From NCBI GenBank assembly GCA_001949185.1, contig BDGG01000012.1, positions 750,824 to 814,823 on the forward strand: a stretch of DNA of 64,000 nt, read 5' to 3'. The notes beneath the pieces were generated by a model. It was not told the origin of the DNA and made no database searches. It saw nothing but the letters and a program-made list of their open reading frames with translations. Within the stretch, counting starts at the first letter, position 1. Each line of letters begins with the position of its first letter. The position numbers were made by a program, and so were the translations under genes. Positions 12,801 through 24,800 of this stretch are shown here, one piece after another. Source of the DNA: Ramazzottius varieornatus. Its lineage: Eukaryota > Tardigrada > Eutardigrada > Parachela > Ramazzottiidae.

Positions 12801-15800
12801 GCCGACGTTCTATCATGATATTATGTGCAGTAGTTTATGCTTCACCGGACTTTGTTCTTAGGACGAAGGAGTGGGCGATTCAGAATACAAGGTGGAATCC
12901 GACGCTACACAGACGCAGCGCTTACAATGTGACGTACCCGAAGCAACCGAAACCGAGGATGGCTCTGTCGGATACTGCCCGCCATGCCCAGCTTGTCCAC
13001 CGCCGCCTGTCACTGCGGAACAGGAAGTGCAGTTCGGAACCGCGCCTGACCAGAAGGTAGCCAGTGTGAATAAAACCACGGGTGCGCAGCGTTCGCTGAT
13101 ACAGTTCTTGGACGTCGAAGCTCAACCGAGCTTCACTGGTCTCTCGCCGGAAGAACAAGCTGCTTACGAAGAGACCATTGACAAGGCCGCAAACTACGAA
13201 GAGCAGGTTGACATGCTAACCAGCGAGCTCGAAGAACTGCGCACGGACCAGGAAGAAAGCGAAAGCCGAGCGCACGACGCTGAAGTACTCCTCAGAAAGA
13301 TGGAGGATGAAGCAAGGCGGCTGGAAGTGGAAAACACCGCCATGAAACATCAGCTGGAGCAGCTGGAAGCCGAGAAGGACCAGCTAGTGACGTGGGCTCA
13401 TGACATTGAAATGGAGGCTGAACAGAAACAAGCCGCGCTGGCAGGTCTCGAAGTACTGGTGGCAGAACAGAAGAAAATTATCGAGAGCTATCAGAAGGAC
13501 AAGAAGAGCCAAGGTGCCACGACGGAGTTCGATATATTTGGTACGACCGTGCAGCTTCAAACGGACGAGATAACTTCGGGGGAAGCAAAGACTGAACTAC
13601 AAAAGCTCAAGACTGTCCTGGCGGACTTCCGCCGCTCCATGATCGGGGTACTGGTTTCGCAAAACTTGATTGCGGACATACCTTCGTTCCCGGAACAATT
13701 GCGCGACACCTGGAACGCCGCATCGGGTGCTGCTGAGGTTACCTCGGACGTCAAGGTACCTTTTGTGACATACCTACTGACATTAAAACTTGTACCCTTT
13801 ACGTCATATGACATTTCATTTGATAAAATGGCATGTCTATCAATCGGGTCAGATCACTCGTTTCCTTACAGGAGCACTTCGCCGTCTTGACGGACATCAT
13901 CGCTCAAGCTTTTGAGCATCGTGAAGCCGAACACCGCGCAGCATTCCAGGCGTTGGCACAGAAGAAGGCGTCTGAGATTGAGAGAGGAGTGATTGGTACT
14001 GATTCAAGCGAAGATATGCGGAAGGTCCGCCTCAAACTTCGTCAACGAGTTCTGGAGCTGGAGGTAGAAAACAGCCAGATGCATGACGTTCTCAAAACCA
14101 TGACCAAACTCCTGGAAGACAAACGAGCCAACTACGAAGGACAACTAAGCCAGAAAGAAGAGAACAACAAGAAGCAACGGGAGGAAATCCGTAAGATGAA
14201 GGACCTTGCCTGGGCGTTGGCTGAGCCCTTGGCGAAACTCCGCGAGGAAGGCGTTGCTAGACTGGGCGAAAGGAAGTCTCTGGTCGATGTGTTGCACCTC
14301 TTGCAGTCTGTTGAACAGAAAGTAGGGAAGAAGATCCGAACTCAGGATCGAAAGACAGCCGTTCCGCAAATGTTGGTGACTGGGGCTCATGTGGTCGACC
14401 CGAATGCCGGTCAGAAGCACGAGCATGGCGAACACGGAAGTGCCTTACACGACCGTCCTTCCAGCGAAACAGCCCCCCATTACGGCTTAAACGTCAAAGG
14501 ACTCAGTCGCACACAGTTGCCCGATGATCGGTCGAAGGAGTCGCTTCAAGTTCCGGAAGTAGCATCCCGCCATGAAGACAGTTCCCACTGCGTTCCTGTG
14601 CATGTGGAGACTGCCGATAAAGACATGTCTACTTCGGACAGGATTGGTAGAGCCAAGACAGAAATTACGCATTTCTTCCTGGATCCCCATAATGACTGGA
14701 CCGTCAGGTCTACTACGCGAGAAGTTTCGTTCGGCCATAAAGTCGTACAGACGAGTGACGACCCTAATGACGCTAACGTGGCGCAACTGGACGAGAATGG
14801 TCAACCGCTTCCTACTGATGGGGTGTTATTTTTGCCGTCCCATGGCAAAATAAATCTATACGATACCGCGTTCGGTACCGCCAAGGTGAGGGCTCCTGAG
14901 ATCAAAGAGGACATTCTATGCGTATCTTGGATTTAGGCAAACGAACTCGATAAGATTGTGTTCCAAGTGGCGCACGTATTCAGCGCTATTTGGCCCAAGC
15001 ATGCGCCACTTGGGAAAGCAATCTTGTCTAGTTTATCTGCTGAGCTCCCATCGGCCTTGTGCTAACCCTGTTTGTTCTTCTCATTATGAGGTGAATGCAC
15101 ACCGGTCCCCCACACCATCGCCGCGTATTCTTGCCCGAAACGCTCCACCGGTCATGGTGGGCCATATTGGTTTAGTACCAGGAACCGAGATGCGACCAGC
15201 CGGCTCTGGTTACGCATCCTCACCCGCCATGATCCATAGTTTCGACAAGTTTGTTCCGCATCATAGTCCTCTCCCTGAAGTATCCCACTACCATTTGCAT
15301 GAAAACTTTTCTTTGGAACACAACATCGCCGCCTTACCTGGCTTCGATACGAAGCACCAGATAGAAGCTGCAGCCAGTCATATTGGCACAACAGTCCACG
15401 GACTGTTCCGTGATCTCGCAGCGAAGGACCCCCACGAAGCGCTGCATGAGCACTTGCTGCAACGCGGCGGAGCCTTCCAGCAACGGCGCAGTTCGTTGGA
15501 GCTTCGGCCTACGCCTCATTCGAAGAGCAGGATGGAACGAGATGACGGACTGAGGGCCATCACGAGCCACTGCGATGAATGCGGCCTGTCCGCATCGAGG
15601 CACTCACTAGTCAAGACGGCTCCACATCCCCGCCCATTACAGAACGGTATCAACTACTGTATATTCGAGAAAATTCAACATATCATTTGATCTAAAATAA
15701 TTTAGTGGGCTTTTCATTAGGTATCAACCAGTTGGAAGAACAGGTCCATACGGGCGGACATTACTACCTCGCTGGGTCGCCGCCCTACTACGCCACTCCC

Positions 15801-17171
15801 GCTTTCGTGCGGTTACCGAAGGAACCCGGAAGCCCTGCAGGAATGAATGGTCAGGTCTATACACCGAAGGTTCCTCCGCCTGACCACGCGACAGAACAAA
15901 GATTAGCCGCGCGGGCCGCCATGGATGACGCTGAGAGCATTTTGGCGGACTTGGAGAAGCGTTTACTCCAGCAGGTCGAAGATGCTCGTCATGCTCGCAC
16001 AGTTAAGCCTGACGTGAGTCCTTTTTTTATTTGATACACAGATATTACTATCGTACCGCCAACTCTAGGCGAGCGACCTGAATTTTTGAAGGTCTCGAAA
16101 GAAAGCACTCAGGAGGACCTGGAGGAAGACGAGCTGAGGACTCTGCCGAGCAAACCTTCCACCAGACTTCCCGGTGTGGAATCTCAGTTACTGGACGAGG
16201 TGCAGAAGATACGTCGAGCACGAGGACGGGTATCGGAAGTGAAAGTACGCCTCAACATGTTAGAGAACGAAGCTCAGTATCCAGCGGCAATGATCCATCG
16301 GGAAGCCAGAATGGTTCACAGCAATACTCCGAAACCTCGACGTCACAGTCTTGAGACCTTACGAAAAGAAACCAAGATGATCAAAGACGACATACGAGCT
16401 TTAGTTCGAGGACACAAGCAGGTGGCCAGCAGTAATCGTCGACGTAGTGCCGAGGACGCCCAAGATCAAGACCGCCGTCAGAGAAGACTCGATATGGAGC
16501 AAGATCGCGATCGGCAAATGGCCGAAGAGAAAGCCAGCCGTCGGAAGAAGATCGATAACATCGACCAAACCATCACAAAATTCGTTCAACCCGAAATACA
16601 ACTCACTGAAAAGCCGCCTGATTCAGCATACGTTCCTGATTATGACCAGCCAAGTTCGCCGCTACGCATGGAAGGTAAAGGAGCCAGACCCAATGACCAG
16701 GTGGAAGTGCGAGCTAGAGGGAAAGAAAAGGGCGGAAGGGCAAAGTTCAGGAGGACAGATATCCCAGACTATTCTCTACCCAATGGCTCCATCACGGAGA
16801 AGCTGAAATATCTGCACGAAGAACGGATGGCTCAAGCACCTAGGCACTTGGAGAGGATGCCAGAAAACCCACTTGTTCGTACTCCTCGAGGGCTGGAACC
16901 TCTGGAAGGACCCGTGGACCTTGTTCCGTATAACTTCCCGGGTTCGTTTATATCTTTAGGAGCTTAACAATACAGATCAGTATACCAACATTTGAGAGCC
17001 GCTCGAAGCTTAATGCTGTTCTTTTTAACAGAAATGGGGGTGATTGGAAGGCCTCTGCAACCTAAGGTAAGGAAAGGATCAGAGTTGAAATGGGTACAAG
17101 CCGAAAGCGCTGCAGGCAAAGAGCCAGTTCCGGAAGTGAACATCGCGGACAAACTTGCAGATACGACTTAA
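9858..17171 (+). CDS. very long coiled-coil protein, family not recognised
   Basis: Ten exons (9858-10163, 10470-11086, 11361-11729, 11921-12656, 12862-13755, 13872-14885, 15091-15646, 15721-16013, 16092-16941, 17032-17171) keep one open frame of 1,924 residues. The product is almost entirely charged and helical. It has a basic start (MTAKKKHVQK), coiled-coil blocks (YEEQVDMLTSELEELRTDQE; LRQRVLELEVENSQMHDVL), a low-complexity Lys/Glu/Gly segment, a Cys/Pro patch (CPPCPACPPPP) and a Tyr/Pro-rich middle. I see no motor, membrane or catalytic motif. An alternative is that the gene ends at the TAA at 11088-11090, with AATAAA at about 11147, and that a second gene starts downstream. I prefer one gene, because reading the AAGTAATT there as a donor joins perfectly in phase to 11361. 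Four introns carry the palindromic repeat. Exon 4's acceptor is uncertain. Confidence 0.7.
10185..10307. repeat. intronic palindromic element, copy 3 (coiled-coil gene intron 1)
   Basis: CAAGTGGTGCAC at about 10221 pairs with GTGCGCCACTTG at 10259. The right terminus TCATTTGCCGACGTCCC is well preserved. Confidence 0.88.
11183..11289. repeat. intronic palindromic element, copy 4 (coiled-coil gene intron 2)
   Basis: It contains GACGCACGTTTCCATTGTTG and CGTGCGCCACT, with a left terminus GCCGGCAAACGACA. The ends have drifted. Confidence 0.75.
12682..12810. repeat. intronic palindromic element, copy 5 (coiled-coil gene intron 4)
   Basis: This is the clearest full-length copy. Its left end GGAACGTCGGCAAACGAACT is the reverse complement of its right end AGTCATTTGCCGACGTTC with few differences. 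The centre is CCAGTGGCGCACGAATCCAT facing GGCGCCACTTT. Length is 129 bp. Confidence 0.92.
14936..15050. repeat. intronic palindromic element, copy 6 (coiled-coil gene intron 6)
   Basis: AAGTGGCGCACG near 14967 faces ATGCGCCACTTGGGAAAG near 15001. The outer ends are GGCAAACGAACT and AGTTTATCTGCTGAGCTCCC. Confidence 0.88.
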
Positions 17172-17387
17172 ACTCACGAAAAAACACAACCGTACTGACT
17201 ACCAGAAACACTCCGTTTTAATCGATTTCGAAAAAGCTACCTTAGTTAACATAGGCCGTTCATGAAAAGTTGGACAGTAGTTGTTGTTTTGCCTTTGTTC
17301 TCCAAGGTTTTCCATCGCTGTTAGAGGAATTCATGGTCGTTCTGTGTCATACTGTTTTAGAGTGCTTTGCGGAATTTTTACTGTACT
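17172..17387. other. short convergent intergenic gap
   Basis: About 215 bases lie between the coiled-coil stop codon and the RSRC2 stop codon. They presumably hold two overlapping or adjacent 3' UTRs. I see nothing else. Confidence 0.4.
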
Positions 17388-18734
17388 TTATACATGGCGA
17401 CTAAATCCCAGACCCAGCCCTCGTTGAGTGTGAGCCGAGAGGCGGGCTTTCTCATACTGCATATCCAAATTCTTGAAGAGTTCATCCTGTCTTACCGCTG
17501 GGCGCGAGGATGTCGAGGCTTCTGGATTAGCATCTATAAGCAAGACGATCGTGAGAACAACTCTGCAACTTTGGTTTCGAGCCGAGCAGAAAGAACGTAC
17601 CTTGCGGAGTAGAAACGGCAGTGTCTTCCTTGATGCCCATTAACTTCTTGAACTTCTGCGCGGCTGAGCCATCATTGTCCCCTTCGAAGGCAACGTCCTG
17701 CCAAATCTTCTGAGCGGGAGCTGGAGCTGCAGGCGCAGAGGTGCTGGGTTCGTCAGTGCTGTCGGTTTTCTTCTTCGAGCTTCCCCACAGAAGCTTCCTC
17801 TTTTCTTGTTGTTCAGAGACCACGGCTTTGGCAGGAACTTTGGCCAGGTCTTCCACTGAAGCTATTCCCAGACGCTCGTACTTCTCGCGCCTTTCATCTG
17901 CCTTTCGATATGGACCGCCGCGACCTCTTGGAGGTCTTCCATCATAGAATCGTCTATTCAAAAGCGCAAACCAAATTTGACATTTCTCTCTGTGATATTT
18001 TCTTTCTAACGTTCTACTATCAACCACTGTGCGGGCCTACCGATCTTCGTTTCGATGATGGTTGTAACCTCTGGAATTATCGTCATTTTGGCGTGTTTGA
18101 GGGGATCGACTTCTAGAAAGATACATAAATTGAGCAAAAGCAGCCATATTTTACCCGCGACACATCATGCAGCAAAGCTGGCTAACCTTCCGTGAAGACG
18201 GTACTGCCTGTCATTACCCGGATGGTGATACGAATCGGATCTGAAGTTGCCCCGGGAAGGTCCATTGTGAAAATTTCTTTGATCGTCGTAAGGTGGATGA
18301 GCTTCTCCTGGTCGATATTCCTAAAGGTATTGCAGTACCCATAAGTTCCCAAGTCATGGGAGCTTTGAAGAGAAGAAGATTAATATCGATGCAAAGAGCC
18401 ACACCACCCAAGATTTCTTACACACAGCACGGCAGACTTTATACGAGGGCTCGGCGGTAACCTCGACAAGATTCCTTACTAGGTGGCGCATGTTAACAGT
18501 GTAATGGCGATGAAGGTGCGCCACTTAAAAGAACGTTCTGGCCGAGTTGGTCTTCCTCGGTACCGAATTTCGAACGCATTCAAGCTCACGCTTCTTTGCT
18601 GTCAGACCGAGTCAATTCCAGTACACCAGAAAGCTCACCTTGTCGTACTGCGGTTGATGATGGTTAAGTCCCGAGCTGCCTGGTCCTTGCTGCGATTCTT
18701 CACGAAAATTGTTATAACCTCGGTTTGAACTCAT
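17388..18734 (-). CDS. RSRC2: RSRC2-like Arg/Ser-rich coiled-coil protein
   Basis: RSRC2 proteins are nuclear SR-like factors of poorly known role, with a conserved C-terminal SMAP-type domain. Five exons (18639-18734, 18187-18320, 18041-18112, 17601-17953, 17388-17533) join to 266 residues. The N-terminus is rich in Arg/His/Ser/Asp. The diagnostic C-terminus is intact: IWQDVAFEGDNDGSAAQKFK, then KLMGIK, and finally LFKNLDMQYEKARLSAHTQR before GLGLGF. It is shorter than the roughly 430-residue vertebrate protein because the RS-rich region is reduced. Intron 1 carries a palindromic repeat. The start is the ATG at 18732-18734; a further upstream coding exon cannot be excluded. Confidence 0.88.
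18455..18570. repeat. intronic palindromic element, copy 7 (RSRC2 intron 1)
   Basis: TAGGTGGCGCATGTT at about 18480 faces AAGGTGCGCCACTTAAAAGA at about 18516. The outer arms are degraded. Confidence 0.78.
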
Positions 18735-19472
18735 AGTGGATGAATAAGTCACTCACAATTTCCAACAAGCTGCTGGGATCGCGTAGAATGGAATAGCTGC
18801 TCTCCACGGGCGTTCTATGCGAATCTTTTGACAGGATCTCTTCCCGATTCTTTGACAGCCAGAGACAATCTTCACCCAGCGCAGAATGGGTAGCACCGTA
18901 ACAGTAGCACTGCACTCGTAATCCTCTGATGCACACCCGATCTTTGGCCGTCTGGGATCCTCCGCCGAAGTCCGCAAGCTCTCCCGGACCAGACTTCTAC
19001 CGACGATCAGACGAGTGGACCCCGAGGAGGTTCAACGCGACCAAGGCATATTGGTCAAAACCAGGAGCAAGGCCATGCCAAGCGAGGAAATGGAAAGAAT
19101 ATCGAAGCTGGAGAGTGCAGAATGGAACTCGAAGAAAGTCGAGGAAACAATTCAAACAAACTCACAGGAAATGCGAGGTCGGACCTTACGGTTGATTGAC
19201 CACGACGACTAGGTGGCACCAGCTGTGCTTGTACAGTGATTACGTATCGCCCATGAGAACCGGAAGTAGTGGATCGGTGGATCCGATCCGTCCACGGAAC
19301 CGTGTTAATCACCCATCAATCTCGGCCTTTTATTGCCATACAACAGGACCAAGTACTGTACAGACTGTACGGACTATTTTGCAAGCAAAAGCGATGTTTG
19401 AAGCCAGATAGCTCTCGAAGATCTACCTCAAGGTTTTGACTTGGCCAACCATCCCAGTTCTCGTATCTTAAC
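18735..19472. promoter_or_regulatory. divergent region between RSRC2 and calcineurin B, with a possible small gene
   Basis: These 738 bases must hold the promoter of RSRC2 (minus) and of the calcineurin B gene (plus). On the plus strand a frame stays open and ends in TAG at 19210-19212; its tail reads EEMERISKLESAEWNSKKVE. It could be a two-exon small gene starting MGST at about 18887, with an intron ending CGCAAG, but the splice sites are poor and I recognise no family. I leave it unannotated as a gene. Confidence 0.3.
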
Positions 19473-19985
19473 ATGGGAAATGAATTTTCTGCCGATAATC
19501 TGCCACCTGGGTTCGACGCCGATCAGATTCGTCGGCTCTATCACAGATTCTTGAAGCTTGATTCGGATGGTAACGGCTACCTTTCAGCAGAAGAGTTTAT
19601 GGCTTTACCCCAAGTCCGAGCTAACCCTTTGGCCGCGCGAATCATGGAAGTATTTGATCGTGACAACAATGGAATGATTGACTTTCGTGAGTTCACGCAA
19701 GGAATGACATTGTTTAGCAGCAAAGCGAACACCGACCAGAAGCTTCGCTGTATTTTTAATGTGTACGACCAAGACCGCGATGGGTTCATATCGAATGCCG
19801 ACTGCTTCCGGGTTCTCAAGATGATGGTGGGAGAAAATTTGACTGATGTACAGTTACAACAAGCTGTAGACAAGAGTATTATTTATCATGACAAAGACGC
19901 GGATGGCAGGCTATCTTTCAACGAATTCAAAAACACTATCGGCGCATTGGGGACACAAGGAGAGAAACTTGGAGTAAAACTTTGA
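19473..19985 (+). CDS. calcineurin subunit B, intronless
   Basis: This is the regulatory EF-hand subunit of the Ca2+/calmodulin-dependent phosphatase calcineurin (PPP3R1 family), which binds the catalytic A subunit. It is 170 residues, the family's usual length. It starts MGNEFS, the N-myristoylation signal, and has four EF-hand loops: DSDGNGYLSAEE, DRDNNGMIDFRE, DQDRDGFISNAD and DKDADGRLSFNE. The third loop ends in Asp instead of the usual Glu at position 12, which normally weakens Ca2+ selectivity. The hallmark FRVLKMMVG.NL.D..LQQ.VD is present. The gene has no intron, while all other sizeable genes here have several. That suggests a retrocopy, although the frame is intact. Upstream sequence does not show an obvious poly-A tract. 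Confidence 0.93.
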   Translation: MGNEFSADNLPPGFDADQIRRLYHRFLKLDSDGNGYLSAEEFMALPQVRANPLAARIMEVFDRDNNGMIDFREFTQGMTLFSSKANTDQKLRCIFNVYDQDRDGFISNADCFRVLKMMVGENLTDVQLQQAVDKSIIYHDKDADGRLSFNEFKNTIGALGTQGEKLGVKL

Positions 19986-20316
19986 TATGAAATTATCTGT
20001 GAGCGCACGGTTCTCTGATCGCATGCGAGTTCTCCGATATTACTTCCGGGTTGCTTTTTTATCTCCGTGCTTGTGCTGGAAAAATTATTTTAGATTGAGT
20101 TTTGCAAATCGTAAGGAACTTTGATTGACTTACCATCAGAAGCCCCGCAAAAACTGTTCTTGTACATTCTACGAGGTTTCTTGATTGTAGTTTCATACAC
20201 ATTCATCAGATACCCGCATCCGGAATAAATTCAAAGCCGGGAAGAGTTTGGGTGGTGTTCACTCAGCTGTCAGTGGCTAAATCCCGCTTTGGTGGATAAG
20301 GGAAAGGAAACCCTTA
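19986..20316. other. 3' region of calcineurin B and DNAAF6
   Basis: This convergent gap has an AATAAA at about 20225, which could be the poly(A) signal of the calcineurin B transcript. I see nothing else. Confidence 0.4.
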
Positions 20317-21370
20317 TTACTTGTTCAATAACTCGTATTCTCGGTTCAGTCCCAAGCTGACGAGAAGGACACCTTCCACAAACTTTGCGCTGTCGGTGCG
20401 CTTCGCCTCGACTGGATGAGGGAGCGGCAATACCAGTTTGCTGAAAACATTTTTGTGAAACGTTCGAATTTTCAACATTTTTGGTAACAAGGAACTGAAA
20501 CCCTACAAGCGGGTTTTCGCGAGTCAGCCCAGTACTTACTAAGTTTCTGTTGAGCAAGTCAGAGTTTCCGGTTGGACATCCAGCTGGATATCCGAAATCC
20601 GGGTGTCTGGGAGCCAGATCTTTACCTGAAAAAGAAAAACACCGTGAAATGTCCTCGAAGTACTATAGATCGAAAACCATTGCATCAGTCACACCACCAA
20701 CGAGTACGGAAGTTGAATGCTGAAGAACGTACCAATAGCTTATTGCAGCTTGACGTCGAGGGAGTTTTATTCCCCATACCAAGGAAAACATCTTCCGCAT
20801 TGACGGTTTGCGAGTACACAATTTCATACCTACATGTATTACGGTTAACAACATGTGTTGCTCTACGTCTACGACGTTGCAAGGGAAACCAAAACTCTGG
20901 TACCGAGAAACTGGTATAAGTATACAGAACACAGTACAGTACCACCAAAAAACGGATGACGTACTTTGGCTCCACAAACGCCCCCTCAACAGCTGTGGAG
21001 GAAACATCATATTCGTTCCAGTCAGCTGCCACGTTCGAGTCTCCCAATCCTGCTTCCGCTTGTTTCGGACGACCGATCGATCCGGGTGTAAACGGCGGGA
21101 CGAAGGAAGGCTGCAATGCAGACGACTGCTCTTCCTACAGCACACACAATCGCAGTCAACCCGGATACTAGGGACGAACTTTGGTCCAGTGGGTCAGAAT
21201 GCTCGAATGCCTACGTTGGAAGCTGTGAGGTTCTCCGCTAGTTTCGGTGGATTGAGAAGCTTCGATAAGGTGAGAACATCATTGGTACATTCCACAGGTC
21301 CTTCGTTCGAGTAATGGTGCGTGTACAAGTACTGATCGATGTCGAGGTCCTCGTTCTGGAAAGCGCTCAT
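20317..21370 (-). CDS. DNAAF6: DNAAF6 (PIH1D3), axonemal dynein assembly factor
   Basis: DNAAF6 is a cytoplasmic HSP90 co-chaperone adaptor that pre-assembles outer and inner dynein arms for motile cilia. Five exons (21215-21370, 20965-21134, 20829 down to 20733, 20540-20625, 20317-20440) join to 210 residues; the human protein has 214. Landmarks are LTLSKLLNPP near the N-terminus, PGSIG, then IVYSQTVNAEDVFLGMGNK followed by S..SCNKL, and the CS-like end VKIWLPDTRISDIQLDV..ETL. The last ten or so residues replace the vertebrate ending with REYELLNK. Its presence implies motile cilia or flagella in this animal. Family assignment is by remembered alignment and is strong. Confidence 0.9.
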
Positions 21371-21810
21371 TGTGAACAGCTTCAGCTCACGTTGACCTTA
21401 CACGTAACAGCGACAATGACTTAGTAAACACGGCCGAGATCGAAAGCCTATCGAAAGGTTCCTGGCAACTATATAAATTTTTCGTCTGAAAATACAAACT
21501 CCGTGAGCACACACAAAACTGGCTCACGGCAAACACAAACACGATGCGCGGGAACCAAAGAAAATAGCAAACTTCTTCCAATACTACAAGATATCGACAG
21601 AGAACTTTCTGGTAAAACAGGAAAAGTTTAGCAAGCACGGAACTCTGAGAAATGATAAAAATGAAATGTTCTCCCACCGGCAAGCGTTCTCACAAAAACC
21701 GTGCAAATGTCGGGAAACTCTAAATTATAGGTTTTTGGGTGGATTTTGAGTTAGCCAGGGTCGAAGGTGCATTGAGATTAAAAGTAAGGAAAGTCGTCTT
21801 AGCTGTCCTA
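21371..21810. other. intergenic stretch upstream of DNAAF6
   Basis: About 440 A/T-richer bases hold the DNAAF6 promoter and the 3' end of the Tudor gene. No feature is recognised. Confidence 0.4.
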
Positions 21811-24800
21811 CTAATCGTACTTGCCGCTCTTCATCGCATCGATCAGCGCAGCCACATAGTCACGACCATCAGACGGCAAGGCCAACGAGACATCCGCAAT
21901 GTCTTCGTCAGAGTCCCCCAGAGTCGTAGCGCCAGCTCGATGGAACTTCTCCACCTTAAACGGAACGTCAGCTCCCAACATACCTTCTTTCACGAGCATC
22001 TTGCGGGCCGTTTCGTTGGCTTTGAGCGCATCGAAGCCATCCAAGGCCTTCGCCGCATCTTTCACGTAGCACATCAGGGATAGGGCGGGAATCTCGGCTT
22101 GTTCTGGAAGCAAACGACGGATGTTGGCTGTGGGAGTGTAGCCAACTCGTCCCAGGTCGACGAAGTAGAGCAAGCATGTGGCATCGTACTCGGTTCGAAG
22201 AACCCGAGCTCGCATCCATTGCTGGTTGTGCTGAACAGCCACCAACACCCCAGGTTCCGGCCTGTGAAAGAGGGTGTAAGTGTCAAGTTTTCACTCTACT
22301 TCTGCACGTGATTCAAGTGGGCTTGATAGAACAGTAGGCAGATGATTTCGCCCACATCGTTTTCCCGAATGGCGCACGTTCTCCGCCACTAACAATGGAA
22401 ACGTGCGCCAGCCGTCCAAGCGGCGCACGCTTCCGGCCAATAAGGATAGAAACACGAGCCACTTGAGATAATGACCTGGTTGAAATCATTTGCCAACGTC
22501 TCAGATGAACTGAATGAAAGTAGCTTACAGTGTGCCTGGTTCCGGACTCTCCTTGAGCGCTGTCATCAGGGCCACGTGGATCTTGCGAATCTCGCTACGA
22601 GTGCCTGCGGTCTTCAAGGGACAGCAGTGCAGGAGACCGGCGTGCTCCACATTGACTAAACGCATCGTGACAACGCCTGTCCCATTTGTGAGAGAGGAAG
22701 GTTTACGAGGAGGCAGTGTCCTAGAAAACCAAAAATGCTGTCGGTGATCGACTGATATACGAATGAACAGACAAGCACAGAGGACTTACACGAGAGGACT
22801 CTGAAAGCCAAGTTTCCCCAGTTTCCGCCCAATGTCCATACTGCCTCCTTTCGACTTGGGCTTCGGCATTTCTTTCTCAAGGTCTACGTTTTCAGTCGAC
22901 TTGCCAGTGGCCTCCAAAATGACGTCCAGCCAGTCACTCTCTCCGCCCACCACAAGAGCTTGAAGGTCTTTACGTTCCATCATTTTCTCGAACTCTCGGT
23001 TGAAGTAAACAGGATCTTCGGGAGCGAAGCCGTAGTCGATCTCCCGCATCTTACAACGCCAGACCACAGTCAAATCAAGTTTCTCCATCTCTGCTGGCTG
23101 TCGTAACATGGACCCCAAGAGAACTGATTCCATTGTCCCATAGTCCAGGAGCAGTACCAGCGCACTCGTCTGGTCGCTCTTTATGCGATAGATACGCCCA
23201 CGAGCGTAGATCTGTCGTAATTCCGATCTGAAAATGACGACGTCCTGCAGCTGCAACCTGCAAGAAAAACACGTATTTTTCCGATATCTTGCACTGTATT
23301 TCACTCAAATACACAGTGTACTTGAATTACGCCTGACTTGCAAGAACCACAAAACATAAATCGGACGCCGGCAAACGACTCCAACATTATCGCTTTCTAG
23401 TGGCGCACACTTTCGGCCAATACAATGGAAACGTGCGCCACGTGAAATGACGACCGTGTTCAATTCATATACCGTCGTTCCAAATCTGTTTTTGTTAGAA
23501 TGAGCTACTCAAATTTTTCCGAATCAAGCGCATGGTAACAACAAAGTAACACTTACGGAGGCTGGGGCTCGGGTCTGTCAGAAAGAGGAAGACGGAAGAT
23601 CTTTTCCATGCAGTTCTCGTACTCATGCATAAGGCCTTGGAATCCTTTGGAGGGTTGAAACATCCACAGCCAAATGGAGTTGTACATGTCCCAATGAGAA
23701 ACCTCGGCAGACAGGGCGACACCAGTGTGCCTATCGACACTGTAAACCCGAACCATAGAAGATTAATTAGCCGGTGAAGGTGGCGAGCAGCAAAGTCGTA
23801 CTGAAATCCACGGTGTATAAGATTGTATCTTACCGATAGGTGATGCTCGCCAGCCTGTTGCTTACTTCCATCAGCTCTCGAATCACATCGCCTTTCGTAG
23901 ATCTAGGGTAAGAACATTTACGTATCTTTGCTGAGTGGTTTCTTCTAACTGAAAAACCGAACAGTCGGCTTACTTTTCGGGCGAAGGATAGATGAAGGGT
24001 CCGTCGATGGCTGTCGGCGTCATAATATCTTCAGTCGGCCTGCAAAAGAAGATCATCAGAGCATCAGACGTTCACTCACTCTACTGATATTTTGTACGAG
24101 GAAGGAAATTGTTACACATTTGGGTTCACATGAAAGTTCATCAAAGCCGCTCGACCAGAAGTCAACGAGTTGGATGGCTTGCTCGTCGACTGACCCATTC
24201 CACCTTGCTTTAGACTTTCGGCTTGAGACATAAGAAGATCGTACTGCTCTTTAGACCTGAGAAACACGATATCGATAGATATGCAAGCTTCAGAAAGTTC
24301 CCAGACGCTGAACAGCCTGAGCTGACGTACAACTTGTGGGGATCATTCTCCAGCGAATGCTCAACCATTGGAGGACTGCAGAGAGCTCCTTCGGGCATGG
24401 CATGAATCAGCAATGGAGGCTGACCAGGCATGAAAACATATCCCAAAGGCTTCCCAACTGTCTGCTGCATCTGGAAGCCGTTGGGCATGAAGGCGACTTG
24501 TCCAATTCCCGTCGATCCTGCCAGGTTAGCTCGTTGAGCCTACAAAATATACCCCAAAACAATTGAAAGAACATCGATCCTCGTCGTAGAGCAGGCCTCT
24601 CAACGCTAAAGCGGACAGAAGATTTTTACCGCAAAAGTGTCTTCGGACACTCCCTCGTCAGCTTCGTCCTGGTCAGCGACTGAGGAGTAGTCCGAGTGCG
24701 GAGTTGCGCTACGCACGACGACGGGCTTTCTCGTTGGTGGAGCTCTCATGGAAGTCGATCTGGTGATCCCTCGCGTAGGCCCAGAGATACCATTGCCGCG

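Noticed and set aside
18929-19212. Several overlapping plus-strand frames between RSRC2 and calcineurin B
   Set aside because: Only one has plausible composition, and its start and splice sites are weak. Kept as a comment rather than a gene.
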